Source: Whitmania pigra
Taxonomy: Eukaryota > Annelida > Clitellata > Hirudinida > Haemopidae
NCBI GenBank assembly: GCA_021613335.1
Contig: JAJTWR010000013.1
Span: 124,001 to 188,000 of the forward strand
Length of the DNA: 64,000 bases
Direction of reading: 5' to 3'
Part shown: positions 12,077 through 24,023 of the stretch, piece after piece
Layout: each line of letters starts with the position of its first letter
Numbering within the stretch: position 1 is the stretch's first letter
Notes under the pieces: generated by a model
What the model was told of the DNA's origin: nothing
What the model saw: only the letters and a program-made list of their open reading frames with translations
Databases searched by the model: none
Position numbers and translations under genes: made by a program

Positions 12077-12383
12077 AAAGCACGTATGTTGTTCCAAAGT
12101 TCGGAGACATTATAAAACATATATATTTTTGAAAGTAGGAATCCTGATAAACATTTTGATGCTTATTTTATCTTTCAGAGCTGCATAGTTATTGAATAAG
12201 ATCACTTGTAAAGCTTTTCAATACTGGAAAGATTTCCGCTTAACATGTCTCGTGCTATTTAAAAGCACGTATGATGTTCCAAAGTTTGGAGACATTATAA
12301 AGCATACACATTTTGAAACTAGGAATCTTGATGAACATTTTGATGCACATTTTATCAGCCGGAGCTTATTGAATAAGAAGACT
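12077..12383 (+). repeat. Two-copy direct tandem repeat, period about 185 bp
   Basis: Copy one (12077-12205) starts AAAGCACGTATGTTGTTCC and contains GGAGACATTATAAA, AGGAATC, ACATTTTGATGC and ATTGAATAAG. Copy two (12262-12383) repeats all these blocks in the same order (AAAGCACGTATGATGTTCC and so on). Neither copy encodes a recognisable product. Confidence 0.75.
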
Positions 12384-12589
12384 TTTAAATGAATTCCAGA
12401 AATTCCTATTAATTTCCAAAAAGTGAAAATCTCATTACAGTTGATAAACGAACAATTTTAAAAAGCATTTGAAATGTTGTTTCCAAATATTATTATTTAA
12501 AATCTCGCAATTGAAAATAAATTTGAATGTCTGCTATCTTCAGCCACGCTAAAGACTAGGCTATTGATATTACATAAGTGTCTGCTGGC

Positions 12590-12790
12590 GGAAGACAAAC
12601 CAGCAAGCACAAGAAATCGGGACCCGACTGGGTCCCAAGCAAAAAGAAAAGCGGGGCCTCGCTGGTTTTTGAACGCGGGTACAAGTCGGGTAGCCCGCCG
12701 GGTTCCCGTTGGTTTGTGTTTGTGGGCACCACACGGGCCCCTCATTAGTTGCTCAGCATCATTGAGCACGGGTTGCCCAGACCAATCCCT
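12590..12790. other. GC-rich patch of unknown nature
   Basis: In otherwise AT-rich DNA this stretch is strongly GC-rich, with short self-complementary pieces such as GGGACCCGACTGGGTCCC and repeated CCCG/CGGG words. No RNA gene, exon or repeat family was recognised. It could be an inserted element or non-coding RNA. Confidence 0.4.
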
Positions 12791-13068
12791 ACCTCATTAA
12801 TAACGAGTTTCCAACAATATACGCAAGACAGAAGAATACAAATTTCTGGATTACATCAATTTTATTGAGAAAAATTCAGCTGTTATTAATTCAAGGGGGT
12901 TTCTTTTCCGACTGCCAGCTCCTCTGTTTCTGGCATTTTCCAAACCACTTGCGAAGTTCCATCTCACAATCTTGGCTGGTTGCAGTGCTTGGGTTCCCTT
13001 GTACTACCCCTAAAATTTTCCAGATGAAAAGATTAATAATACTGCTAGCTTTATTTTATTATTACTCT

Positions 13069-13100
13069 ATAATAATAATAATATAATAATAATAATAATA

Positions 13101-13170
<70 letters not shown>

Positions 13171-13203
13171 CGACGACGACGACGACGACGATGATGATGA
13201 TGA
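13069..13203. repeat. Compound microsatellite ATA/ATG/ACG at the LINE 3' end
   Basis: About 45 trinucleotide units: ATA, then ATG, a block of ACG, then ATG again. It directly abuts the 3' end of the minus-strand LINE at 13204, where L2/CR1-type elements often carry short tandem tails. Confidence 0.9.
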
Positions 13204-16197
13204 GGCGCCTTGAGTCTTCAAGGAACTTTTTGAAGAGATGGGTCTTCAGCTGGCGCTTGAAGAGCTCGAGCGTGGGCTGAGACCGGATGATGGGGGCAGG
13301 CTATTCCAGACGGCCGGCGAGGCATGAGAGAAGCCTCGGTTGACTATGGATGATTTGTGAACAGGTTTCGTGGAGATGAATTATAGAAGATGAGCGGAGG
13401 TGATCGGGGATGTGACGGTGGCGAATGAGATGATGGAGATAAAGGGGGTTGAACGTAGTTAATGTGCGATAAGTGAGTAGAGATATTTTGTAGATGATGC
13501 GAAGATGGATGGATAGCCATTGCAGTTGTGTCAGGGCCTCGGAGCTGTTGAGATAGGGATTAAGAAGAACAAGTTTGGCTAACTTGTTTTGAATGCGCTG
13601 AAAGGAGAGGGTAAGAGAGGCTGGAGCGCCATACAGGAGGGAGTTGCAGTAGTCAAGGCGGGAGAGGACCAGGCAGCGGGCGAGAGCAGCAGTCGTGTCA
13701 ACCGAGAGGAGTGGGCGGATGTGTCGTATAGCCCAGATGAGATGATTGCAAGATTTTGCTATGGAGGAGGCATGCTGTTTAAAGCTGAGATGGGAATCAA
13801 AAGTAACGCCGAGAAGTTTTAGGGTAGAAGAAGAAGGAAGAAGGGTGCCAGCGATAGTTATTGAAGATGGAGGGGATAGGTTTCTCAGTTGAAGAGGAGT
13901 GCCGATGAACATTATTTCGGACTTTTGAGGGTTGAGTTGAAGGAAGCTAACGAGGTGCCAGTCGTTAATGGCGTCTGTGCACCTTCGCAGATTGTCTAAT
14001 TGAGCAGAGACGTTGTCGCTGGAGAGGAGAGAGTAGAGACTCGTGTCATCCGCGTATTGGTGGAAGGACACGTCAAAATATTTGACGATGTCAGACAGGG
14101 GTGAAGTGTAGGTTGTGAAAAGTAGGGGTCCCAGGACGGAGCCCTGGGGGACTCCAGCAAGGAGATCAACAGAAGAGGAAGTATGGCAGCCCAGCTTGAC
14201 GTATTGGGATCTATTGGAGAGGTAAGATTGAAGCCAAGAAAGTGCGAGGCCTTCGATGCCGAAGTCGGAGCGGAGTCTAGACCGACCATAACGGCGCAGT
14301 TACGATTTCCACAAATGTGAGATATATTGTTGAAAATATGGGAAAGAGCGGTCTCTGTGGAGAAACCAGGTCTATAGGCGGATTGGAATAGAGAGAAGTT
14401 AGAGGATTTAGTAATATGGGGACTGATTCTAGAAAGGATGAGCCTTTCTAGTAGTTTTGATATAGTAGAGAGGTTGGAGATTGGTCTGTAATTAAACGGG
14501 GAGCTAGGGTCGAGGCCTGGCTTTTTTAACAAGGGGAGTACCTGCGCGCGCTTGAAGATGGAAGGGAAGACACCGGAGCTGAAGGAAATGTTAGCGAGTT
14601 TGGAGAGTGTTGGAGCTAGAATGGGAGAGTACTTTTTTAGGAGAGAGGTTGGGAAAGGATCTAGCGGGGAGGTTTTGTTGGGCAGAGCTCAAATGGCTTT
14701 CAAGACTTCTATAGGCGAGACAGGAGGGAGAGTTGAAAGAGGCGTGCCAGTGAACTGCCTGGCTGGAAGGGATGAGATAGATGATGAAAAAAGTGTATTG
14801 GCGATTGACTGATGAATGTTGGCTATTTTTGAGATGAAAAATGCATTGAATGAGGTGACGAGAGACTGGCATTCAGCGTCGGAGTAGTGTTGACGAGGGT
14901 TGCTGTGCAATAGGGTATGAAGCGAACGCCACATGGAACGTGGATTGGCATTGGAGCTGAGTTCCTCCTTGATAGAAGATGCCCTGGAGTTGAGGATGGC
15001 CAGCCTGGCGGCGTCCTTTGCGGATTTGTACTCCTGTTTTGTAGCTGCTGTACGTTTGCGAAGATATAGACGTTCCAAGCGTCGGCAACGTTTCTTGGCT
15101 TCAATAGCTTCGTTGGAGAGCTGGTTGTTTGAGTACTGGCCCACGCGGACGGTCAGCTTCTTGAAGGGGGCGTGTTCGTCGAGGATATGCTCTAGCTTTC
15201 TGTTGAGGAGTGGAGCTCTTCGGAGACTGAGTGGAGGTCCCTCTCGAAGGTATCCCAGTCAATGCTGTTGAGTCGGCGACGGTGAATGACACGGACCGAG
15301 GGCTGGGGTTTCTCCACTGAGATATTGGACGATATGAGATGATGATCGGAATACGTCACATCAATTATATTTTTATATTGGAGAGTAGGTTGTGAGATGA
15401 TGACGTGATGAGAAGATCGAGTATGTGGCCATGGGTGTGGGTTGGGGCGGCGACATGCTGTGTGAGTCCGTGAGACTCGATTGATTCCTCCAGGAGGTGG
15501 TGGATCCTTGTCCCTGTGCCAGGTGCGTTGAAGTTGCCGCAGATGACGAAGGGGATGTCATGTGATGAGATGAAGTCGATATGTTCTTCGAAAGCGGCTA
15601 GGAATGAGAGCGTGACGGGCCCGGGAGGGCGATAGATGGATGAGATTATGAATGATGATTTGCGGGTGTTGAATTTGAGGTTGAGAACTTCGAATTCAGC
15701 AGAACCCCACTCAATTTTGGTGGGTTTGAGGTCCTGGCGGTGGATGACAGCAATGCCGCCCCCTCTTTTGCCGTTGGAGGGGCCACGATGTTGGTGGATT
15801 GTGGTGAAGCCGTCTGGGGCAAGGCTGTTAGTGATGCAAGTGGGAGCGTCTGAAGCTATCCAAGTCTCCGTTAGGGCAAGGATGTCCAGAGCCCCATCGC
15901 ATAGGCTGTCTTGAATGAGAGCGGCCTTGTTTACGGCTGAGCGCGCATTTAATAGGCCCAGTTTCAACTGCGGCGCTTGGAGACCTTCCTGCGACTGAGC
16001 TCGTTGTAAACTCGCGAGCGAGACTGGCGTGGATTCCAGATATTGTGAGAGAATAAAGTTTTACTCACCTCTCTCGCAATTTTGAGGCCATCCTTTGGAG
16101 GGAAGAGCGAAAACAAGTCTTCGCTGGTATACCGGATAACGGCCATGTAGATGCGGTCAACAATAACAAGATGAGTGATAATCCAGGAAGAACGCAA
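13204..16197 (-). mobile_element. L2/CR1-like non-LTR retrotransposon, nearly full length but frameshifted
   Basis: On the minus strand, 5' to 3': an upstream frame (16197-15964), an apurinic-type endonuclease (15967-15365) with LNARSAVNK, LALTETW, SSIYRPPG and ICGNFNAPG motifs, a basic linker (15144-14689), and reverse transcriptase. The RT begins LLKKPGLDPSSPFNYRPISN (about 14540), has GVPQGSVLGPLLF near 14140 and the catalytic QYADDTSLY near 14055, and ends at 13301. Frame changes near 15150, 14690 and 14285 break the ORF, so the copy is inactive as read. Its GC content is well above the surroundings. The SNL/LSKLLERLI and STETAL wording fits the L2 side of the CR1 group. Confidence 0.88.
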
Positions 16198-16260
16198 AAC
16201 ACGCGACGTAACTCGCTGATGATAGATATTTGCCCCTTTTATTTACCTCGAAAAAAGTAA

Positions 16261-16520
16261 GTTAATTGGGAGTGATGTGATTGAGGTGAACGAGATCGAA
16301 ATGAAAGAGAATGTTATCGGTTAATGTCTTCAACTATACAATAATACAAATATTTTTTTTTATAAAGATACATCGACGGGGATGTTTTGACGGGGCTATT
16401 TTGACGGGTCACCAACAAGTCTAGCTCACCAAGGGTGCTAGATGTTAATACTTGGGGAGACGGATGAGGTAATTGGGGGTGATGTGATTGAGGTGATCGA
16501 GATCGAAATGAAAGAGAATG
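16261..16520 (+). repeat. Direct repeat of about 53 bp next to the LINE 5' end
   Basis: 16261-16313 and 16469-16520 share AATTGGG(A/G)GTGATGTGATTG, then AGGTGA, CGAGATCGAAATGAAAGAGAATG. Spacing is 208 bp. It may be a LINE 5' promoter monomer or a local duplication. Confidence 0.65.
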
Positions 16521-16539
16521 ATGGATCTGAAACACTTCT

Positions 16540-17381
16540 TTTGAAGGAGGAATTGGCTTATTTATTTTGACCTCCTTTGGTTTTCTGTATAATTTAAAAT
16601 TGCAATTAGCTAAACAGGTAAGTTTCGGATTCCATTAGCAGACATTTCGAAAATGAAAAATTCTTGTCTGAAATAAAGTCGGTGAACTTAGCACACACCA
16701 AAATTTAGTACTCAAAATGTATTCTATTGTCATATGAATTCTGGTACTAAAAAGTTAATTTATATAAGAATACTACTTTTTATTTCCCAGCAATTAAGTT
16801 TAAATAAAATAATTATTTAGATAAAAAATTTTAAATTAAAATGAAAAATATTTCAAATTGTCTAAATGTAAAATATATTTGGATCAGAAAATTATTGACA
16901 TTTTATTAAACTTGAATGAACTTTTAACTTTTCGTGTTCGCTTTTAATTGATGTAGTTTTCCAATTTAATTGTACAGGTTGTTTCCAGGTCTCTTGGAAT
17001 GTTATAATGTGCTTTATAGTGTGAATATTTGATCTATAAATTTATAGTGAATAAGTTTTGTTGTGGAATGCAATTTATTTAATCGGGTTAGATCATATTG
17101 TTTGGACAATAAATGTGAATATTGTATAATACAGTGAGCATAGCATGTGATCACTCTAGCGACACATTAATGTCAAAGTGCTAGTGTTGAGGCCCCGTGA
17201 CGGGCTTTAATAATTAGGTAAATATTGTTTTATTTTATAAATCAATATATAAATATACAGATAAGAAACCATGAGCTATTCGTTTGATTGATGTTAATAT
17301 ATAAGGAGAGCAGATTATTGTTGATGTTTTATGTAACTCTTTACTTAATCAATATTTCCGAATTTAGCATTTATTTAAAGG
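16540..17381. other. Intergenic before STARD3
   Basis: AT-rich, no exon seen. The part near 17381 should contain the STARD3 promoter and 5' UTR; an upstream untranslated exon cannot be excluded. Confidence 0.35.
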
Positions 17382-20199
17382 ATGCATAACGACAGAGGGA
17401 CTCAAGGAACTGATGTACTTTTGAGAAGCAGTTCATCACAACATTATGGGTTTGTTTTAAATTGCTTTTTCTTTGACATTCTTAGATGTTGATTTCCATC
17501 CTGATCTTTTGTTCTCTTCCTTCAGGTCCACTTCTAATTTTTCAAGTAGATCAAGTCTGTACAATGAATATGTTTCCTCCCCCCCTTGTTGTCCACAATT
17601 TTGTGTGGTTTCACACGCACGCAGAACTTTCTGCCTAATTGTTACATTTGATGTCTTGCTCTCTTTTCTGCTTTGGTCAATTTTTGTTAAAGTTAGTGTA
17701 TTTCTAAAAACCTTATTACTGAATATAATTTTTCTAACATTGATTGAACTCAACTTTATACAAAATGTTTACTGTTGATAATCATCATGCATAAATATAA
17801 TATTATTCTACATCTTTACATGTTATTGCTGGTCATGTAAGTGGTTAAAAGCCCTCTGACCTTGTTTGAGATATAAATAAATAAATAAAATTTGCAATCA
17901 CTCAGAAGCACAAATTCAAAGAGAATTTCAAAAAGCCTTTTGTAAATAATCCTAATGTTTTCTATTGCAATTGAGATGCATTGTAATTATGATATGTATA
18001 ATTAGAGTAAAAACTCGTGGAAATACGCTGGAGCAATGTTTTATTCATGAATATAGCAGTTCTGTTTATAAAGTCTAAAATGCTAAAATTATTAAAACAT
18101 GCTATTTCATTATCAATATTAATTCTATCCAAATTGACTTTAAGGTTGCCAAATTATTTTAAAATTTTGACGGCACTTACATATTAGAAATATATCTCCA
18201 AAGCCATTTTTCTTAGATGTAGATAGATTTTAGGATCTGTTTAAAAAATTGTTCTTAGCATATTCATACTTAAGACATGATTTTTAACAGTTAAAAAATG
18301 GAAATTTTTTGGACGAAATGCTGAAGGAATTCACCCAGTACACATTTGAAACTTCTCTCATGGATTATCTGGTTTATAATGTGGAATATTTCATTGCTTT
18401 GAATTTGAGTTATTTAAAATGCACATTTTACAATTTGCAGTTGTTCGCTACTTTTAGATTTTTAACTTTGATTTTTTCTTATGGCCTCTTCAAACTTAGA
18501 AACCCCTATATTGTGGCAGTAAGTATAAATACTTATCATTTTATTTCAATTGGAATAAATATTCAGATGCAATTTTAATTTAAGATTTACATTTCACTTT
18601 TTAAATTTCAGATCACTACTTTGTTTACTTGTATTTACATACTTCCAAAAATAGTTCTTTTTAAAGCAAGTTGTTTTCTGATTTTCAATTTGATAAGATT
18701 AGATTTTATGAGATTTTTCACTTTGTAGCCTACTGGCTACTTCTCTTATATTTTGTTGGGTGAATCATTTGTCATTGCCTGGGTTGAAACATGGTTTCTC
18801 GACTTTAAGGTTCTCCCCGTTGAAAGCTCTCATGGAGGTGATGTCTTCTTTGCTCACTGAATTGTACATGTGCTTGTTTATCATAGCTTATCAACCCACA
18901 TCAAAATAACAAATCGCTTGAGACTGATTTTTAATTTATTTAATTTTACTTAGGGATAATTTTTGATGAAGAAGGAATTATTGGCTTCCCTGGGAGAAAG
19001 CCAATAAACACTACTGAAGGAGATGGATTTATGACTCCGAGTGAAGGTAACCAAATATTGTTGAAAAGTTTCTAAGCAGAGTTGAAATTAGTTCTAGCAT
19101 CAGACTTTTGTTTTATAAAGGATCTGATGAAGAAGAAGATCCCATCAGTGATCCAAAAGTAATTTTTATAAAGTCACTGTTTTTTGTGCATCTTTGATGA
19201 ACGAATTCATCACGAATGTTACAGGATTCGGAGTACTTCAGAAAAGCAAAAGAGGCTTGGAAGCTTGCATCGATGTTAATAGATAATGACCGAGGTTGGA
19301 AAAAAGAAACCGAAGTTGATGGAATAGCCGTTCACAGTCAACAAATCAGGGGATTGGGTAAAATATTGAGAGGAGAGGTGAGCATTTGCAAAGTTTCTTT
19401 ATTCATCCACCAAAAATAAATTACTCATCTTTCTCTTAAGGCTGAAATAAAAGCTACAGCAAGCGGTGTTTTCAAGGAAACAACCCTTCTTTGTGAAAAG
19501 ATGCCTCAGTGGAACAAATGCGTGGCCGAATCCAAAGTTAGCATTTATTGATGTTATTTTATTCAGATCCAAGTCAGTCATACTGAATAAGTGCACAACC
19601 AATTTTTGTTGTAAAGGTGATCAAAGCAATTAACGATTCATCAGACATAATGTATCATGTCACTAAAGAAACAGGAAATGGACTTATCAGTAGCAGGTTT
19701 GATTGCCTTCATCAGACAACAAATGTCTGTATTATTAACTGCATGGATGATATATTAGCTCCATCCATTTTTGACTTTAGAGACTTTGTATCCGTCCGTC
19801 ACTGGAACCAAATGAAAAGCAATAATTGCATGCTCTCCGTTGCCACATCTGTCAACTTCCCTTGGGTGGTCTCAAAGAAGGCCCACATCAGGTTACAAAT
19901 AAAACAACTCAATTCAGACATGCATTCAGCCCTTAAATATCTTTTCAGGGGTGACACTAAACTGACTGCCTGGATGTATGAAAGCCTTCCAAACAACAAC
20001 TGCAGACTTAAGATGCTAATAGCAATCGACGTTAAGGTGGCTAAATAACCCTCACGTCCAGTTTGGATAATAATGCTTTTGGTTTTTTTTAATTCAGGGA
20101 TGGATCCCCCAGAAAGTAATCGACAATACTCTTTCCTCTGTGGTTATTGACACAGTCAGGTACCTGCAGGCATACATGAACACACTCAGTGAACTCTGA
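17382..20199 (+). CDS. STARD3: STARD3/MLN64 sterol transfer protein (MENTAL plus START domains)
   Basis: Fourteen exons join in phase to 438 residues (human about 445): 17382-17449, 17526-17691, 18291-18371, 18441-18518, 18612-18665, 18729-18837, 18954-19046, 19121-19158, 19225-19377, 19441-19536, 19617-19696, 19781-19891, 19949-20036, 20098-20199. Residues about 55-180 form the four-helix MENTAL domain, which anchors the protein in late endosomes (RRTFCLIVTFDVLLSFLLW, then AWVETWFLDFKVLPVE). A linker with GFMTPSEGSDEEED resembles the phospho-FFAT motif that binds ER VAP proteins. Residues about 235-435 are the lipid-binding START domain (DFVSVRHW, WIPQKVIDNTL). The protein carries cholesterol from ER to endosomes. 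The intron after exon 5 has a GC donor (AAA|GCAAGT). Confidence 0.96.
17838..17889 (+). repeat. Retroelement 3' tail remnant inside a STARD3 intron
   Basis: The sequence GGTTAAAAGCCCTCTGACC followed by TTGTTTGAGATA and several AAAT units looks like the 3' tail of a LINE or SINE ending in a tetranucleotide run. Only the tail is seen. Confidence 0.5.
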
Positions 20200-20392
20200 A
20201 AAATAATCTCTTTCTGCTTTGTAACTGGTGATGCCCATAAACATCCAATCTGTAAATATCTCGACGGAAACATGATCAAACAATCTTAATCATGAAACTT
20301 TATCTTCCTGTGTGTGTTTGTATGGGTCATTTTTATAATGAATGAACAGGAAATCGTTCATTGCATGACTTATGCAAAGATATTAGAGCTAA

Positions 20393-20398
20393 AATAAA
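20393..20398 (+). terminator. Possible STARD3 polyadenylation signal
   Basis: AATAAA lies about 195 bases after the STARD3 stop codon and before the convergent LASP1 stop, a plausible end for the transcript. Confidence 0.45.
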
Positions 20399-20766
20399 GC
20401 AATCAAAAATCAAAACATTGCTAATGTATGCAAATAATGGCTCTGGCAATATAACTGAATAACTTATCATCAAAATTGACTTTAAAAAATAAGTCATATG
20501 TTGCAAAACATTAAAATCATTTAAAACCATGATGTATAAAAACTCAGGAAATATACAAAAATCATGACTAAAAACCTAACGTGATACGAAGTGATTAGTT
20601 TCTTTGACTGGCCACATGCACATCAAACTGCTCATTAACATCATAAAATCTGACAAATCACAAGCAACAAGAGCAATTAAGAGGAATCAGTCTTTATGGA
20701 AAGTGCCTTAAAGCTCAGTTTGATTTCCATGGGATTCTTAGAAGCACTGCCATTGCAATTGGGAGA

Positions 20767-22497
20767 TTAAATTCTCTGGACGTAGTTGGCTGGCACCATT
20801 CCCCTCATTCCAGTGCGCTGAATGGTTCCTACCATCCAGCCTTCATCTATCAACTCACACTGTATCACCCTGTCATTCTCCAGGAAGGAAACTTCATCTG
20901 TGTCTTGGGCTTCATAATCATACATGGCCACATACATAGGGGCTTGAGACTGAAATAAATCATGGTGCATCAGCACTTGCAAATCTAACATTTCATTGCA
21001 GAACAATGAATGGTTTTATAATGCAATATCATATACTAAGTATAAAAAAGTTTGATATTTGAAATAATAAGAGTAATGACTTCAGCCAATGACATTTATA
21101 TTTGTATTTTTGTGCTTGAGCTTTTTAAAACAAATCAAAGCTTTTAAAAGCAAGACCTTTGCCACATTATGAATTAAAGAATGATCGGTAACCAGACAGT
21201 TGCGAACGTGACAATTGTCCTTGCACACAACTGTCGTGGAACCTCAACGAGCATATCACTCAATTGAAGACATTCACTTGTTGGGTTGGAGGTGGTTGCC
21301 TCATTTGCTGATAAGTCTGTTGCTGATCTGAACGAACAGGGTTCTGATGAGAAGAGGGTACTTGCCCGTGGATTGGCAGCATCCTGCTGGATGGCATGTG
21401 AGGATTCTGAGGAGGGATGTACCCAGTCCTTGGCTCTGCAAACAAGAGATTAAATATTTCCAACTACTCTTGATCTCCTTCATTATTTACTTACACATAC
21501 CTCTACTTTCTTGGACAAACCCATTATCATCCCCTACACCAAAATAAAAGTTAACTTTTAAAGTAATAACTAATGAATAACGTCAATAATAAATATAAAT
21601 ATTGATAATCGCAGGCCATTTAATCAGCTTTGCATTTTATGATTTTAAACTCTCACTTGGAACATCAGAATCATTATTGGAAGGTTGGCGACCGTACGAG
21701 GCCTGACTAACAACATTCGAGATATCTTTCACTCTCCTGATCTCTGGATCATCTGCCACTGAAGTCATAGTACCTTTAATATTCTTCTCAAAATCTGCAT
21801 GGTATGCTGCCTTTTAATACAAATAAAATTATAAATTGAAGTGAAGGAATAAGCAATTTATGCAATGGTAAATAAAAATTACACAAAGTCCTATTGATTT
21901 CTAGTTATACTTGACATTACACAAGCACATTCAGATCCAAAACAGTCAACAATATTTTAATAGAATAGGCTAAAAATCAAGTCAGATATGTATATAAATC
22001 AATGCAATACATATTGTTTCGAAACGAGCATTTAGCTTTCATTACGTTGTAATTACATTACCTGACTCTGCATTAAGGAAGTCTGAGCAAGTCTTCTCTG
22101 TTCAGGAGTATCTGCCACCACAGTTGCTTTAGTTTGGGGATAATGACTAAAAATATCATCAGAAAAATTCACGTTGGAGTATGAATTTCTGGCTAATCTA
22201 AATTGAAAATTTCAAGTTACACTTAAAATCACAAAATCTATTAAATACCAACGCAGAACAATAAGGCAATTTATTGTAGCCTTTGTAGTTCTTCATTGTT
22301 AAGGCCATTCCGCATTCCCAACATTTGAAGCAAACTTTATGCCAAATCTAAATGGTTTAAATGATTAAACTTAAAATCAACTAAAGGAATTATCCGAAAT
22401 TCAAAATTTGTCTAAATAAGTGATTTACCTTATCCAGGCATTTCAATTCTTCGGCAGGATAAACAGTTTTGTCGCACTTAGCACACTTTTTCGACAT
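20767..22497 (-). CDS. LASP1: LASP1: LIM, nebulin-repeat and SH3 adaptor
   Basis: Seven exons (22497-22429, 22347-22253, 22146-22062, 21810-21657, 21533-21501, 21435-21278, 20949-20767) join in phase to 258 residues (human 261). Order: LIM domain from [19 protein letters not shown] through [14 protein letters not shown] to LPYCSAH; two nebulin repeats marked by [12 protein letters not shown] and [14 protein letters not shown]; a Pro/Gln/Ser-rich linker; and a C-terminal SH3 domain ([32 protein letters not shown]). The nebulin repeats bind actin and the SH3 domain binds proline-rich partners at focal adhesions. It converges on STARD3 with 567 bp between the two stop codons. Confidence 0.96.
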
Positions 22498-24023
22498 CTT
22501 CCCTTATCCCTAGTAGTCACAGACCAAGCCGACGCCAGCAGCCCTGAAAACAACATACAATACGGAAGTTCAAAAAACTTCAAATGTAAGCTTCAAACAA
22601 AATTTAAATTAATATACTATAAAATAATTTTATGTCTTAATTTGTTTCATGTTAGAATATCCGATACGTAAGATCCTCAGTGAATGAATTAAAATTATTT
22701 GATTAATATTATCTTTAAAGTGAAAGTGTTAATACGAAAAAATACTCATTTTGTATCTGAATAGACAGCGTTATCTTTACAATGGAAATTTAGTTTCCAG
22801 TAGTTTCCGGAGAACATTAAACGCTGATGCCCTCATTATATTGTGTTTGATCTCGCTCTGTAATCAAACTAACAAAGAAGCATTCATTGTCAGTGTTAAA
22901 GACGCTGTGCTCTCAAAACAAATAGAATTGAAATTAATGGTGACTAGAAGTTAACTGCGTCTGATTTCAAAGTCCTAAGACTTTTAAAGACCTTAATATC
23001 AAGGTAAATCCTTGAAAAACTTAAGGGACCCCCCCATGAATGATGTCACACATTTAATTTAAGGCTATGGAGAGTTTTGTGACGATATATGACAGAGAAA
23101 GGGTGCTACAAAATAACCAGAAGAAACAAATTTCTCACTAGATGTTGGTATACTACGTAACACAAATTTTAATTTTAATTCATTTTGATAATTATTTGGA
23201 GACATTAATTTTAATGTTCTTATGCATTTATTGACAAATTATTTGTTACGCCTTTTTCTTTTGAGAGCGGTGGTCAAAACTTTGACGTTAGATTGCCAAG
23301 GTAACTCAAGTTTTTGTGACTTTATGTTTGGTGGTAAAAAAAGACCAAAATTGCGTGACGTTTTATGTTTTATTTTTTTTTAACAAATACGGGATCACCC
23401 ATATTTATTATCTTATCGATCAACAACTTTGATAACAAATTGCAACAAAGATAATTTTAATTGGCTTAATGCTGGCCACTATCGGTTTGATTTTACCTTA
23501 CTTTTAGAGACTTTTTAGTTAGATATTCACTCTTTCATGTTAGATGAACATCACAAAAACCTAGCTGGCAGAGTGCAGTCCGTCGTTCGCAAATTAGGCG
23601 CTTTGCTGCAGACACTTTTTACGAAGATTTGAGAAGAGGAGTTAGAAGACAATGTGCGTGTCAGTTTCATCCAGGACTTCTTCCATTTATCAATGTAAGC
23701 CCTTGGGTGCAGTAGACAACATGGCGTAATTAAGGGATGGTCTAGAACACTTTGGTGGGGGGGCACTGGAACCGGAAGCCAGATTTCTAAAGTTTAATTT
23801 ATTTTTATAAACTAATTTTTATTTTATAAATTATAGTAAATTTCCTACATTTTTTCTTATATTTTCCAAATGACGGAGTGCCATGCCCCCTTCCTAAATG
23901 TAATGTCAGACTCTATCTATTCTGTTAAATATTAAATAATAGGCAATTGGATCAATCGTATCTTTTAGTTTCCCTTTAACTAATCATCTTTAATTATTTG
24001 AACAACAACCAATTTTCTGATCA
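22498..24023. other. LASP1 upstream region with DNA-transposon remnants
   Basis: No host exon seen. 23022-23400 contains blocks also found at 62515-62640, and 23550-23780 has decayed repeat-like sequence. The segment next to 22498 should carry the LASP1 promoter. Confidence 0.4.
23022..23400. repeat. Dispersed DNA-transposon remnant, copy A
   Basis: Shares with 62515-62640 the ordered blocks GTCAAAACTTTG, TTTTGTGA, GGTAAAAAA and CCAAAATTGCGTGA(C/A)GT, with diverged spacers. The left edge GGGACCCCCCCATGAATGATG resembles a degraded TIR. No coding sequence. Confidence 0.5.

Noticed and set aside
12497..12800. Opposed open frames in the GC-rich patch
   Set aside because: High GC lowers stop frequency; no domain, start context or splice evidence supports a protein.
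13589..15914. Plus-strand open frames inside the LINE
   Set aside because: Antisense shadows of the LINE endonuclease and reverse-transcriptase frames.
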